A stretch of 64,000 nucleotides of DNA from Peribacillus acanthi (GTDB taxonomy: Bacteria > Bacillota > Bacilli > Bacillales > DSM-1321). Shown here in pieces: positions 34,560 to 43,422 of the stretch. The position numbers and the translations under genes are program-made. Position 1 is the first letter of the stretch. The number at the start of each line of letters is the position of its first letter. Location: assembly GCF_003073175.1 (NCBI RefSeq), contig NZ_QBBX01000001.1, positions 288,647 through 352,646 on the forward strand, in the 5' to 3' direction. Below the pieces are notes generated by a model, which saw nothing but the letters and a program-made list of their open reading frames with translations, did no database searches and was not told the DNA's origin.

Positions 34560-34610
34560 TAATGGTATAATAAGGTAAGAAGTTTTATTACTGGTTAGGA
34601 GGATTTTCCA

Positions 34611-34943
34611 ATGAAGAAAAAGCTCTTGGCTTTACTAATGGGTACGTCTCTTGTATTAGCCGCTTGTGGTGGAAATGACGAGGCGGAAGAACCGAAAGAA
34701 GGCACTGAAACAACAACAGCGGATGCTGGTGAAGAAGCGAAATTGTTTAATAACAAATGTTCAAGCTGCCACGGGCAAAACCTTGAAGGTGGAGTTGGAC
34801 CAGCACTAAATAAAATTGGCGCCGATTTATCACAAGCTGATATTGAAAAAGTCATCCATGAAGGTAAAGGTGCAATGCCACCAGGTTTACTTGAAGGTGA
34901 AGAAGCTACTAAAGTTGCCAGCTGGTTAGCAGCAAAAAAATAA
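34611..34943 (+). CDS. cccB: Cytochrome c551, membrane lipoprotein
   Basis: The 110-residue protein has a lipoprotein signal peptide with lipobox VLAAC (C19), a Glu-rich linker and a c-type cytochrome domain with haem motif CSSCH and the axial methionine in GKGAMPPG. It carries electrons on the outer face of the membrane to terminal oxidase. TATAAT at 34566-34571 and GGAGG before the start fit a separate transcript; terminator at 34950. Confidence 0.95.
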   Translation: MKKKLLALLMGTSLVLAACGGNDEAEEPKEGTETTTADAGEEAKLFNNKCSSCHGQNLEGGVGPALNKIGADLSQADIEKVIHEGKGAMPPGLLEGEEATKVASWLAAKK

Positions 34944-34949
34944 GCAGTA

Positions 34950-34985
34950 CATAAACGTCTTGGAGTTCGCAAGGCGTTTTTATTT
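34950..34985 (+). terminator. Terminator of cccB
   Basis: AACGTCTTG pairs with CAAGGCGTT (one G-T) and is followed by TTTATTTTT. Confidence 0.8.
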
Positions 34986-35107
34986 TTCCTCAAACCAAAT
35001 TTTCCCCTCATACACAAAAAATAGTAATAAATTCCCACCCCTTTTCATAGAAAAGATAGAACTTTTAAATCTCGTTGAAATGAAACTGTAATATTTTTAT
35101 TCTTATT

Positions 35108-35135
35108 TTGACAAAAATTGATGTTATAATTGCAT
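35108..35135 (+). promoter_or_regulatory. Possible promoter of ftsEX
   Basis: A consensus TTGACA lies at 35108-35113. TATAAT follows at only 11 bases, while weaker -10-like TTATAC lies at about 21; neither spacing is ideal, so the exact promoter is uncertain. The leader to ftsE is about 150 bases. Confidence 0.35.
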
Positions 35136-35285
35136 TATACGTCAAAAAGTTAGAAAAATTTGTGTGTTTATAGTAGATTTTGTCAGAGAATGGAACATCA
35201 GGAATGGAAGTTTGCTGAGACAATCTTCTATCAACAAATATTGCTTTTTTACATGGAGGTTTAAAAGCTAACAGGTGGTTTTAAT

Positions 35286-35972
35286 ATGATTGAAATGATT
35301 GATGTCTTTAAAACATACCCGAATGGTGTTATTGCAGTAAACGGCATTAACGTGAAAATCAAGCAGGGTGAGTTTGTATATGTAGTAGGTCCTAGTGGAG
35401 CAGGTAAGTCCACTTTTATCAAAATGATGTACCGTGAGGAAAAACCGACACGTGGCGATATTTTAGTAAATGGAGTAAACCTATCAAAAATCAGGAATAC
35501 AAAGGTACCATTGTTCCGTCGTAATTTGGGTGTCGTGTTCCAAGATTTTAAACTGCTGCCTACATTAACTGTTTTTGAAAATGTAGCATTTGCCATGGAA
35601 GTAATTGAAGAAGAATCTCCAGCAATCAAGAAAAGAGTGATGGAAGTTCTGGATTTGGTTGGTTTGAAGCATAAAGCAAGAATGCTACCAACTGAATTGT
35701 CAGGTGGAGAGCAACAACGTGTTTCCATTGCACGCTCGATTGTTAATAATCCAAGTCTTGTCATTGCGGATGAGCCAACAGGAAACTTGGACCCCGAAAC
35801 TTCTTGGGAAATCATGAACATATTTGAAGAAATTAATAACCGTGGCACAACGATTGTCATGGCAACACATAATAAAGAAATTGTTGATAATTTAAGACGA
35901 CGTGTAATTGCGATCGAGAATGGACGAATTGCGCGTGATGAACAAAGAGGTGACTACGGCTATGCATATTAG
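35286..35972 (+). CDS. ftsE: FtsE, cell-division ABC ATPase
   Basis: The 228-residue ATPase has Walker A GPSGAGKST, signature LSGGEQQR, Walker B LVIADEPTGNLDP and the switch histidine MATHNKE. With FtsX it forms a mechanotransmission ABC complex which activates peptidoglycan hydrolases rather than moving a substrate. ftsX overlaps its end, and an M23 hydrolase gene follows. Confidence 0.97.
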   Translation: MIEMIDVFKTYPNGVIAVNGINVKIKQGEFVYVVGPSGAGKSTFIKMMYREEKPTRGDILVNGVNLSKIRNTKVPLFRRNLGVVFQDFKLLPTLTVFENVAFAMEVIEEESPAIKKRVMEVLDLVGLKHKARMLPTELSGGEQQRVSIARSIVNNPSLVIADEPTGNLDPETSWEIMNIFEEINNRGTTIVMATHNKEIVDNLRRRVIAIENGRIARDEQRGDYGYAY

Positions 35973-36855
35973 AACACTCCGTCGTCACTTTAGAGAAAGC
36001 TTTAAAAGCCTTGGACGAAATGGTTGGATGACATTCGCTTCTATCAGTGCTGTAACGGTTACTTTACTACTGGTAGGCGTTTTCTTCGTACTAATGATGA
36101 ACATCAACAATATTGCTTCTAATATTGAAAAAGATGTTGAAATCCGTGCGCATATTGACCCTGCAGCAAGTGAAGCTGACATCCAGCAGATTGCAACGGA
36201 CATAAATGGAATCCCTCAGGTTCAAAAAGTGAAATTTTCACCTAAAGAAGAGGAATTAACCAATCTTATGGAAGACCTCGGTGAAGAAGGTGAGGTATTC
36301 AAACTCTTCGAACAGGACAATCCATTAAGTGATGTTTATATTATTAAAACGAAAACGCCAAAGGATGTAATTAAGGTAGCAAAAGAAATTGAAACCTATA
36401 ATTTCATCCAACACGTAAAATATGGACAAGGCTATGTAGAAAGATTGTTTACATTCGTTGATATTAGTAGAAATATAGGAATTGTGTTGATTTTAGGGTT
36501 ACTTTTTACAGCGATGTTCCTAATTTCTAACACAATCAAAATTACAATTGTAGCAAGAAGAAGAGAAATTGAGATTATGAGATTAGTAGGGGCAACCAAC
36601 TCCTTCATCCGCTGGCCATTCTTCTTGGAAGGCTTGTGGTTAGGGGTTTTAGGAGCGATTATCCCGATTATCTTAATTTCATCCTCATACTACAATCTAT
36701 ACGAATACTTAACTCCAAAGATTTCTGTCAAATTTGTCGAGTTATTAGAGTTCAATCCGTTTGTTTATCAAATTTCAGGAGTCATTATTTTGCTAGGTGC
36801 ACTCATTGGAATTTGGGGTAGTTTAATGTCCGTTCGTAAGTTTTTGAAAGTGTAA
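35962..36855 (+). CDS. ftsX: FtsX, membrane partner of FtsE
   Basis: The 297-residue protein starts at ATG 35962, inside the end of ftsE, behind AGAGGTGA; longer starts have no ribosome site. It has the FtsX layout: one membrane segment (about 20-45), an extracellular loop of about 110 residues (VEIRAHIDPAASEADIQQI...), then three segments with the ARRREIEIMRLVGATNSFIR motif. The outer loop is the part that contacts a wall hydrolase. Confidence 0.95.
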   Translation: MHIRTLRRHFRESFKSLGRNGWMTFASISAVTVTLLLVGVFFVLMMNINNIASNIEKDVEIRAHIDPAASEADIQQIATDINGIPQVQKVKFSPKEEELTNLMEDLGEEGEVFKLFEQDNPLSDVYIIKTKTPKDVIKVAKEIETYNFIQHVKYGQGYVERLFTFVDISRNIGIVLILGLLFTAMFLISNTIKITIVARRREIEIMRLVGATNSFIRWPFFLEGLWLGVLGAIIPIILISSSYYNLYEYLTPKISVKFVELLEFNPFVYQISGVIILLGALIGIWGSLMSVRKFLKV

Positions 36856-36870
36856 TAGATATAGATATGA

Positions 36871-36891
36871 GTCGGGCTTTTGCCCGATTCA
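36871..36891 (+). terminator. Hairpin between ftsX and the M23 gene
   Basis: GTCGGGC and GCCCGAT form a stem around TTTT, but only a weak T tail follows. It may attenuate rather than stop transcription. Confidence 0.4.
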
Positions 36892-36947
36892 ATCCCAATT
36901 TGACTCAGAAGGCACATGTCCATGGGAGAAAGAAAGGGGAAAATGAT

Positions 36948-38234
36948 TTGAAAAATAAGTTACTTGTTATCTGTACAGTTCTGATGCTTGCTTTAGGGGG
37001 GCTATTGCCTGCTTCAAGTGTAGACGCATCATCTCTGAAGGATATGGAAAATAAAAAGAAACAGATTCAACAGAAACGATCTGGTGTGAATGCCAATATA
37101 CATAGTAAAGAAACTGAAATCAATCGCTTACAGGCAGAGCAAGAAAGATTAGATGCAGAAATTAAGCGTATTGATGTTGCTATTGGTGAAACGAATCAAA
37201 AAATCCGTGAAAAAAGTGAGCAGATTGAAGCTACTAAAGCGGAAATTGAGAAGTTAAACGAAGAGATTAAAGTGTTGCAGGATCGAATTGCAAAGCGTAA
37301 TGAGTTATTAAAAGAGCGTGCACGTTCATTCCAATTAACAGGTGGAAGTGTTAGTTATCTTGAAGTATTACTTGGTGCAAAAAGCTTTAGCGATTTTGTC
37401 GACCGTGTAAGTGCGGTTTCTACTATCATGGATGCCGACCAAGAAATCCTTCGTCAGCACCAAGAAGATAAGCAGGCTTTAGAAGAGAAGCAAAAGCAAG
37501 TGGAAGAAAAGTTAGCTAGTCTTGTAAATATGAAAAAAGAACTGGAAGAAATGAAAGTTCAATTGTCTCAACAAAGAGCTCAAAAAGATAAAGTCATGGC
37601 GCAGCTAGCACAAAAAGAAAAAGAGGCTGAAGCTGACAAACTAAGTCTTCAAGAAGAAGCTGATATTCTTAAATCACAACAAGCTGCGATCGAACAAGCT
37701 ATTAAACTAGAAAAAAATCGTCAAGCTGAGCTTGCTGCTGCTAGAAAACGTGCAGAAGAAGAAGCGAAGCGTAGACAAAACAGTTCTGGTGGTTCATCAG
37801 GTGGACATTCAGTTTCATACCCATCTATTTCACCAGGAAACTTTACTACTCCAACAACAGGTAGAATTTCTTCTACTTTCGGGGCAAGATGGGGTAAATT
37901 CCACTATGGAATCGATATTGCAAACCGTGGTTCCAATGTAGCTGTTTTATCAGCGGCAGATGGAGTAGTTATGAAATCCTACTACTCTAGCTCGTATGGA
38001 GAGGCGATTTTCATTACACACTCCATTGATGGGCAATTGTTCACAACGGTTTATGCTCATTTAGAATCTCGTCATGTAAGTACAGGATCTACTGTTGCAA
38101 AAGGTCAATTGATCGGATACATGGGTAACACAGGCCGTTCTTACGGACAACATTTACACTTTGAATTGCATAAAGGACCTTGGTCAGCATCGAAATCTGG
38201 AGCTGTAAATCCTATGGCTTATGTGCCGTTCTAA
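36948..38234 (+). CDS. EnvC-like murein hydrolase with M23 domain
   Basis: The 428-residue protein starts at TTG 36948 behind AAAGGGG. It has a signal peptide (KNKLLVICTVLMLALGG, cleaved near VDASS), a long coiled coil (about 25-265, ENKKKQIQQKRSGVN...), a Ser/Gly linker and a C-terminal LytM/M23 domain. Zinc ligands HYGIDIA and HLHFE are present, so it should cut peptidoglycan itself. In B. subtilis FtsEX activates CwlO, and in streptococci PcsB, through their coiled coils. Being directly behind ftsEX, this gene is very likely their partner here. Confidence 0.93.
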   Translation: MKNKLLVICTVLMLALGGLLPASSVDASSLKDMENKKKQIQQKRSGVNANIHSKETEINRLQAEQERLDAEIKRIDVAIGETNQKIREKSEQIEATKAEIEKLNEEIKVLQDRIAKRNELLKERARSFQLTGGSVSYLEVLLGAKSFSDFVDRVSAVSTIMDADQEILRQHQEDKQALEEKQKQVEEKLASLVNMKKELEEMKVQLSQQRAQKDKVMAQLAQKEKEAEADKLSLQEEADILKSQQAAIEQAIKLEKNRQAELAAARKRAEEEAKRRQNSSGGSSGGHSVSYPSISPGNFTTPTTGRISSTFGARWGKFHYGIDIANRGSNVAVLSAADGVVMKSYYSSSYGEAIFITHSIDGQLFTTVYAHLESRHVSTGSTVAKGQLIGYMGNTGRSYGQHLHFELHKGPWSASKSGAVNPMAYVPF

Positions 38235-38244
38235 TCATAACAAG

Positions 38245-38282
38245 AAACACAATCTGACTTTATGTTTAGGTTGTGTTTTTTA
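38245..38282 (+). terminator. Terminator of the ftsEX-M23 operon
   Basis: AAACACAATC pairs with GGTTGTGTTT across a 14-base loop and is followed by TTTTATT. A second hairpin follows at 38329-38358 (GACATCACAC / GTGCGGTGTC then TTTTTT). Confidence 0.7.
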
Positions 38283-38455
38283 TTGGTTCTAAACGTACAA
38301 GCTCTGAATAAGTTTATAGTAAAGAACAGGACATCACACATTTGTGCGGTGTCTTTTTTACTAATGGTGGAGATCGAAGAAGACCAATACAGTATTGAAT
38401 GCAGCTTAATTTTATTTATGGATTACCTATGGTCCTCTTTCAAAGGAGGATATAT

Positions 38456-39886
38456 ATGAAGAAAGCTTGGGTATTACCTGCGGCAGTGACCGTGTCATTA
38501 ACGACAGGAGCAGTAGGAGGAGCAGTGTATGGACCTAAACTCCTTTCTGAGCAACTTACTGAAGACCCTGTGCCGAGTAAGGAAGAAGGAGTTCAACTGT
38601 CTAAGGTTGAAAAGGCTTATGAACTAATCTCCAAGCATTATGTGGAAGAAGTAGATGAAGGAAAGTTAGAAGAAGGTGCCATCGAGGGCATGCTCGAAAC
38701 ATTGAAGGATCCGTATTCCGTCTATATGGACAAGGAGACTGCCAAGCAATTTAATGACTCTCTTGATAGCTCATTTGAAGGGATTGGAACGGAAATTGGC
38801 ATGGAAGATGGTAAAATCATTATCGTCTCTCCATACAAGAATTCTCCAGCTGAAAAAGCAGGGTTAAAACCGAAGGACCAACTATTGAAAGTGAATGGAG
38901 AAAGTCTCGAAGGGTTGGACTTATTTGAGACAAGCATGAAAATCCGTGGCAAAAAAGGAACGAAGGTTACGATCGAAGTGAAACGAGCTGGAGTTTCGGA
39001 TCCTATCAAGCTAGAAGTTGTTCGTGATACCATCCCGATTGAAACCGTCCATAAAGCGATCAAAGAAGAGAATGGGAAGAATATCGGTTATTTAGAAATT
39101 ACTTCGTTTTCGCAAAATACTTCTAAAGACTTTAAGAAGTCACTGAAAGAGTTAGAAGAGCAAAATATTTCAGGTTTATTAATTGATGTTCGTGGCAATC
39201 CGGGTGGACTTCTTGATAGTGTTCAGGAAATGTTAGCACTATTAATCCCGAGTGACAAACCATACTTACTGATAGAAGAACGAAATGGCAATCGCCAAGA
39301 ATTTTATACAGATTTGAAGGAAAAGAAGCCATATCCAATCGCGGTGTTGATTGATAAAGGCAGCGCCTCGGCATCCGAAATCATGGCAGGTGCACTAGCT
39401 GAGGCAGGTGGCTATCCATTGATTGGCGAGAAAACGTTCGGCAAAGGAACCGTCCAACAGGCCGTTCCAATGGGTGATGGAAGCAATATTAAGTTGACTC
39501 TATTTAAGTGGCTTACACCTGAGGGCAATTGGATTCATAAAAAAGGCATAAAGCCGACGATAGAAATCCATCAACCAGCACTCTTTTCTTCCCATCCGTT
39601 AAATGTAGAGAAAACCTTCAAGCGAGATATGACGCATGAACAAATCGAGAATGCTCAAGGAATGTTACGAGGACTAGGCTATCAAACAAGCCGACAAGAC
39701 GGATACTTTGATTTAAAGACCGAAATTGCCGTAAAAGCCTTCCAAAAACAAAACGGCTTAACTGCAACAGGAGTGTTGGACAAAAAGACCGCTGCAGCAC
39801 TTGAAAATACAGTGCTATCTCGAGTGAATGATGAAGCATATGATGTGCAGTTAAAAGCAGCGATACGATATTTAGCTTCAAAATGA
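38456..39886 (+). CDS. ctpB: Carboxyl-terminal processing protease (S41) with peptidoglycan-binding domain
   Basis: The 476-residue protein starts at ATG 38456 behind AAAGGAGGA. It has a signal anchor, a PDZ domain (about 95-180, SPYKNSPAEKAGLKPKDQLLKVNG-like) and an S41 protease domain with the Ser-Lys pair: GSASASEIMAGAL and GEKTFGKGTVQ. A C-terminal peptidoglycan-binding domain 1 follows (about 395-450, QGMLRGLGYQTSRQDGYFD). B. subtilis CtpB cleaves SpoIVFA in sporulation; the gene holds the same place before minJ. Confidence 0.95.
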   Translation: MKKAWVLPAAVTVSLTTGAVGGAVYGPKLLSEQLTEDPVPSKEEGVQLSKVEKAYELISKHYVEEVDEGKLEEGAIEGMLETLKDPYSVYMDKETAKQFNDSLDSSFEGIGTEIGMEDGKIIIVSPYKNSPAEKAGLKPKDQLLKVNGESLEGLDLFETSMKIRGKKGTKVTIEVKRAGVSDPIKLEVVRDTIPIETVHKAIKEENGKNIGYLEITSFSQNTSKDFKKSLKELEEQNISGLLIDVRGNPGGLLDSVQEMLALLIPSDKPYLLIEERNGNRQEFYTDLKEKKPYPIAVLIDKGSASASEIMAGALAEAGGYPLIGEKTFGKGTVQQAVPMGDGSNIKLTLFKWLTPEGNWIHKKGIKPTIEIHQPALFSSHPLNVEKTFKRDMTHEQIENAQGMLRGLGYQTSRQDGYFDLKTEIAVKAFQKQNGLTATGVLDKKTAAALENTVLSRVNDEAYDVQLKAAIRYLASK

Positions 39887-39892
39887 GTGTGC

Positions 39893-39921
39893 GGGCCCGA
39901 ATCTGTGATTCGGGCTTTTTG
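39893..39921 (+). terminator. Terminator of ctpB
   Basis: GCCCGAATC and GATTCGGGC form a perfect nine-base stem around TGT, followed by TTTTT. Confidence 0.9.
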
Positions 39922-39982
39922 AGTGTTGGGTGAAAAGTAGTTGGGGACGTCAAATCTCATGTCATCAATACCTAGAATAGCG

Positions 39983-40957
39983 AGTTTGGTAATAAACTGC
40001 TTCCGTTCGGTAATAAACTGCTCCTGTTCGGTAATATCGAGTGTGCGTTCGGTAAAATAATGTGGGATTTCGGTAATAAACCAGGCTCGTTCGGTAAATC
40101 CAGCAGTCGGCCGAGCCGAGAAAAGCGAGTTTGGTAATAAACTGCTCCTGTTCGGTAAAAAATAGGGTGCATTCGGTAAAATAATGTGGGATTACGGTAA
40201 TAAACCAGGCTCGTTCGGTAAATCCAGCAGTTGGTCAAGCCGAGAAAAGCGAGTTTGGTAATAAACTGTTCCTGTTCGGTAATATCGAGGCTGAGTTCGG
40301 TAAAATAAGCAGGGATTTCGGTAATAAACCAGGCTCGTTCGGTAAATCCAGCAGTTGGTCAAGCCGAGAAAAGCGAGTTTGGTAAAAAACCAAGCTCGTT
40401 CGGTAAAAAATAGGGTGCGTTCGGTAAAATAAGCAGGGATTTCCGTAATAAACAATGCTCGTTCGGTAAATCCAGCAGTTGGTCAAGCCGAGAAAAGCGA
40501 GTTTGGTAATAAACTGCTCCTGTTCGGTAATATCGAGGGTGCGTTCGGTAAAATAATGTGGGATTTCGGTAATAAACCAGGCTCGTTCGGTAAACCAAAG
40601 CAGTCGGCGGAGCCGAGAAAAGTGATTTTGGTAATAAACTGCTCCTGTTCGGAAATATCGAGGGTGCGTTCGGTAAAATAATGTGGGATTTCCGTAATAA
40701 ACAAGGCTCGTTCGGTAAATCCAGCAGTTGGTCAAGCCGAGAAAAGCGAGTTTGGTAATAAACTGCTCCTGTTCGGTAATATCGAGTGTGCGTTCGGTAA
40801 AATAAGCAGGGATTTCGGTAAAAAACAAGGCACGTTCGGTAAATCCAGCAGTCGGCTGAGCCGAGAAAAGCGAGTTTGGTAAAAAAACACTCTCGTTCGG
40901 TAAAAAATAGGGTGTGTTCGGTAAAATAAGCAGGGATTTCGCTAAATACTGCACTTC
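39983..40957. repeat. Tandem array 2 of 124-bp units built from 21-bp TTCGGTAATAAA monomers
   Basis: The GCGAG(T)TTTGGTAA marker recurs at 39980, 40125, 40249, 40373, 40497, 40622, 40746 and 40870. Seven intervals are 124-125 bp and the first is 145, i.e. one extra 21-bp monomer. Each unit holds five GGTAA cores at 21-bp spacing, then a linker with CAGCAGTTGGTCAAGCCGAG. The linker differs from array 1 while the cores match. The whole minus strand is open in several frames for the same arithmetic reason as in array 1. It occupies the ctpB-minJ interval. Confidence 0.92.
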
Positions 40958-41035
40958 AACGCTCTAATTAGTGAATCCACTCCACATCCTTCAACATTTT
41001 TCCTTTTGAGATAGGCATGTCATGCTCTTATTTGA

Positions 41036-41060
41036 TAGAATAGAAGTAATTGTTATTCTA
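41036..41060. promoter_or_regulatory. Inverted repeat upstream of minJ
   Basis: TAGAATA (41036-41042) and TATTCTA (41054-41060) are perfect inverted 7-mers separated by 11 bases, about 33 bases before the minJ start. It could be an operator or the loop of a leader hairpin. Confidence 0.35.
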
Positions 41061-41092
41061 TTTATTACATATCAAAAGGATGGTGGAAAAGG

Positions 41093-42289
41093 TTGCTGCA
41101 ACAGTGGTTAATAGAATTTGGGACAGGTATGGGAAAACTTTTTCTCCACCCGTTATTCTATTATAGTTTTGTATTGAGTTTAGTGTTTGGTTATATACGT
41201 GTTAAACGGGAGCGAAGCGAATTTCATGTGCGAGCTCAAAACGGTTATTTCGAATTAAAGCAGTTATTTGCCTCCACTTGGTTAATCGGTTTGATAATAT
41301 CAGTAGTTACAGTTGTTCTAGGCATTAGTATTCCATATGCTGCGGTCTTGGTAGTGGGAGTTTTCACGATGCTTGTCTCACTGACATTGAGGCTGAGACT
41401 ATTATCTCCGGGCTACACGTTAGGAGTCACCTTTTTTATTCTTTTCTTCTTATTTGAAAAAGATGTTCAACTACCAGGTTTTGTCCAAGCTTTTTCAGAC
41501 CTTGAAACGAATATTTATCCTTCCCTTCCATTGTTAATGGGATTGTTATTGCTAGCAGAAGGTTTCTTAATTAAGCGCAATGCATACAAAGCAACATCGC
41601 CAAAATTGATTACATCTAAGCGTGGGTTGCCAGTTGGAGCTCATGTTTCAAGAAGAGTATGGATGATTCCGTTTTTTGTTTTCATTCCAGGTGGCGAGTT
41701 GCCTTCACCTTTTGCATGGTGGCCAGTTTTTGATTTACCTGGTGACGGATCCATCACACCGGTTCTATTGCCGTTTTTAATCGGTTTCTCTCAAACAGTC
41801 AAAGGGATGCTGCCTAAGGAAAGTATCTCCTTGAACGGAAGTAGAGTGCTGGTTTTAGGGTTTGTAGTAACAGTAATTTCAGTAATAGGCTTCTGGTATC
41901 CAATGATATCCATCGTTGCTGCAGCCATTGGATTATTGGGAAGAGAGAGCGTGACGTTCTTCCAACGCTTGTTTGAGGAAAAGCTACCATTTTACTTTTC
42001 TCAACGTTCCCGTGGTGTGATGATTCTTGGAATTATTCCTGATTCGCCTGCGGAAAAAATGGGCTTAGAAATTGGAGAAATTGTCACGAAAGTCAACGGA
42101 ACGGTAGTTTACAATCAAACACAATTTTACGAAGCTCTTAGCCCTAATCGAGCGCACTGTAAATTGGAAGTTCTCGATTCGCAAGATCAAATCCGCTTTG
42201 TACAAAGAGCCTTGTATGAGGGCGAACATCATGAGTTAGGAATCCTATTCGTCCAAAACCAGAAAAAGATGAAACAGGAAGCTGTTTAA
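41093..42289 (+). CDS. minJ: MinJ-like topological division protein
   Basis: The 398-residue protein starts at TTG 41093 behind AAGGATGGTGG. It has at least eight membrane segments over residues 10-290 and a C-terminal PDZ domain (about 305-385, RGVMILGIIPDSPAEKMGLEIG, quoted in part). MinJ bridges DivIVA and MinD and prevents division near poles and finished septa. Length equals that of B. subtilis MinJ (YvjD) and position after ctpB matches; swrA, which I recall between them in B. subtilis, is absent. Confidence 0.88.
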   Translation: MLQQWLIEFGTGMGKLFLHPLFYYSFVLSLVFGYIRVKRERSEFHVRAQNGYFELKQLFASTWLIGLIISVVTVVLGISIPYAAVLVVGVFTMLVSLTLRLRLLSPGYTLGVTFFILFFLFEKDVQLPGFVQAFSDLETNIYPSLPLLMGLLLLAEGFLIKRNAYKATSPKLITSKRGLPVGAHVSRRVWMIPFFVFIPGGELPSPFAWWPVFDLPGDGSITPVLLPFLIGFSQTVKGMLPKESISLNGSRVLVLGFVVTVISVIGFWYPMISIVAAAIGLLGRESVTFFQRLFEEKLPFYFSQRSRGVMILGIIPDSPAEKMGLEIGEIVTKVNGTVVYNQTQFYEALSPNRAHCKLEVLDSQDQIRFVQRALYEGEHHELGILFVQNQKKMKQEAV

Positions 42290-42297
42290 AAACGTTG

Positions 42298-42334
42298 AAG
42301 GAATCAACCATTCGAGGATTGGTTCCTTTTTTGT
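42298..42334 (+). terminator. Terminator of minJ
   Basis: AAGGAATCAACC and GGATTGGTTCCTT form a stem with small bulges, followed by TTTT. Confidence 0.75.
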
Positions 42335-42367
42335 ATATTTTTTCTGGCTTGAACTTAAACTAAAAAC

Positions 42368-42475
42368 ATGAAAAAAATTCTCAAAATGTCTTTTATTTAT
42401 ATTGGAATCGCCTTTTATGCTGTATCAATGTTTTATGGTTTTTATGTGGACTATTTTAGTAAATGGTTTAAATAG
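42368..42475 (+). CDS. Possible small single-pass membrane protein
   Basis: A 35-codon frame, MKKILKMSFIYIGIAFYAVS..., encodes a basic head, one hydrophobic segment and the tail YFSKWFK. There is no clear ribosome binding site before the ATG. A terminator-like hairpin (GAGAGTCC / GGGCTCTC then TTTTTC, 42547-42576) follows. Composition fits a small membrane protein, but it may be chance. Confidence 0.4.
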   Translation: MKKILKMSFIYIGIAFYAVSMFYGFYVDYFSKWFK

Positions 42476-42542
42476 TTAATTTTGAAGGGACGAAAATTAA
42501 GGGCTGCGGCTATAGTAGCAATAAATATTAGGGGTCATTGTA

Positions 42543-42577
42543 GGAGGAGAGTCCAATCAAAAAGGGCTCTCTTTTTC
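42543..42577 (+). terminator. Terminator-like hairpin before the LysE gene
   Basis: GGAGAGTCC pairs with GGGCTCTC(C) and is followed by TTTTTCTG. It would end a transcript carrying the small ORF at 42368. Confidence 0.65.
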
Positions 42578-42728
42578 TGTAACCAAGCCGATTATAGATA
42601 TTGTAAGTAACATCTATTAAATTTCTTCACATTGTAAGCTATAAGCAGTAAAGACTTTGGAAATCGCATTAATTTATCTTTGGTGCAGATATACAATAGG
42701 AATCAATAAATTAGATAGGGGAATTTGT

Positions 42729-43340
42729 ATGGAAAATTATTTTTTATTTATTCTATCTTTAGTCTGTCTTTTGTTAATTCCTGGACCGGATACGGCTCTA
42801 GTTTTAACAAATACAATGAACCATGGGAAAAAAGGAGGAGTCATGACGGTTCTTGGAATTTGCTGTGCACTTATTGCACATATCATTTTAGCTGTTATTG
42901 GATTATCTAGCATGTTAGAGAGATCTGTATTCTGGTTTAATATCATTAAATTTTCTGGTGCCATTTATCTCATTTATATTGGGATTAATTCGTTAGCTGC
43001 ACTTAGAAGAAAATCCAAAGTTGATTATTCAACGAGCCTTTCTAAAGATGACCACTGTTTCCGTCAAGGCTTGCTATCCAATCTACTTAATCCAAAGGTG
43101 GTATTATTTTTTCTAAGTTTTTTACCCCAATTCATTAATGCAGCATCCAATCATATGGGACAATTTTTAATACTAGGATTCACGCATCTTTTGTTAACCA
43201 TCGTATTTTTTTCCATTTATATTGCAATCATCGATAAATACTCTCATGTTATGACCCCCACTGCATATCGAATCATTAACTCAGTAACCGGCATCCTTCT
43301 AATGGTTTTTGGAATCAAGTTAGCTATTTTCCGAGAATAA
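42729..43340 (+). CDS. LysE/RhtB family exporter
   Basis: The 203-residue membrane protein starts at ATG 42729 behind AGGGGA. It has about six membrane segments and the family motif LIPGPDTALVLTNTM with GILxALxAH-like GICCALIAHI. Members export amino acids such as lysine, threonine or homoserine lactones; substrate is unknown. LLNPKVVLFFLSFLPQF is the second conserved block. It stands alone with an AT-rich promoter region. Confidence 0.9.
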   Translation: MENYFLFILSLVCLLLIPGPDTALVLTNTMNHGKKGGVMTVLGICCALIAHIILAVIGLSSMLERSVFWFNIIKFSGAIYLIYIGINSLAALRRKSKVDYSTSLSKDDHCFRQGLLSNLLNPKVVLFFLSFLPQFINAASNHMGQFLILGFTHLLLTIVFFSIYIAIIDKYSHVMTPTAYRIINSVTGILLMVFGIKLAIFRE

Positions 43341-43422
43341 TAAATTTCACTTTATATTTTCTGCGAAATTTTATGGTACTCTTTGAAATATAAGATGGAT
43401 TAATTCTATTCAAGGAGATAGC

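Noticed and set aside
39972-40954. A 239-codon minus-strand frame and others across array 2
   Set aside because: Same periodicity effect as in array 1; low-complexity heptads with no start signals.
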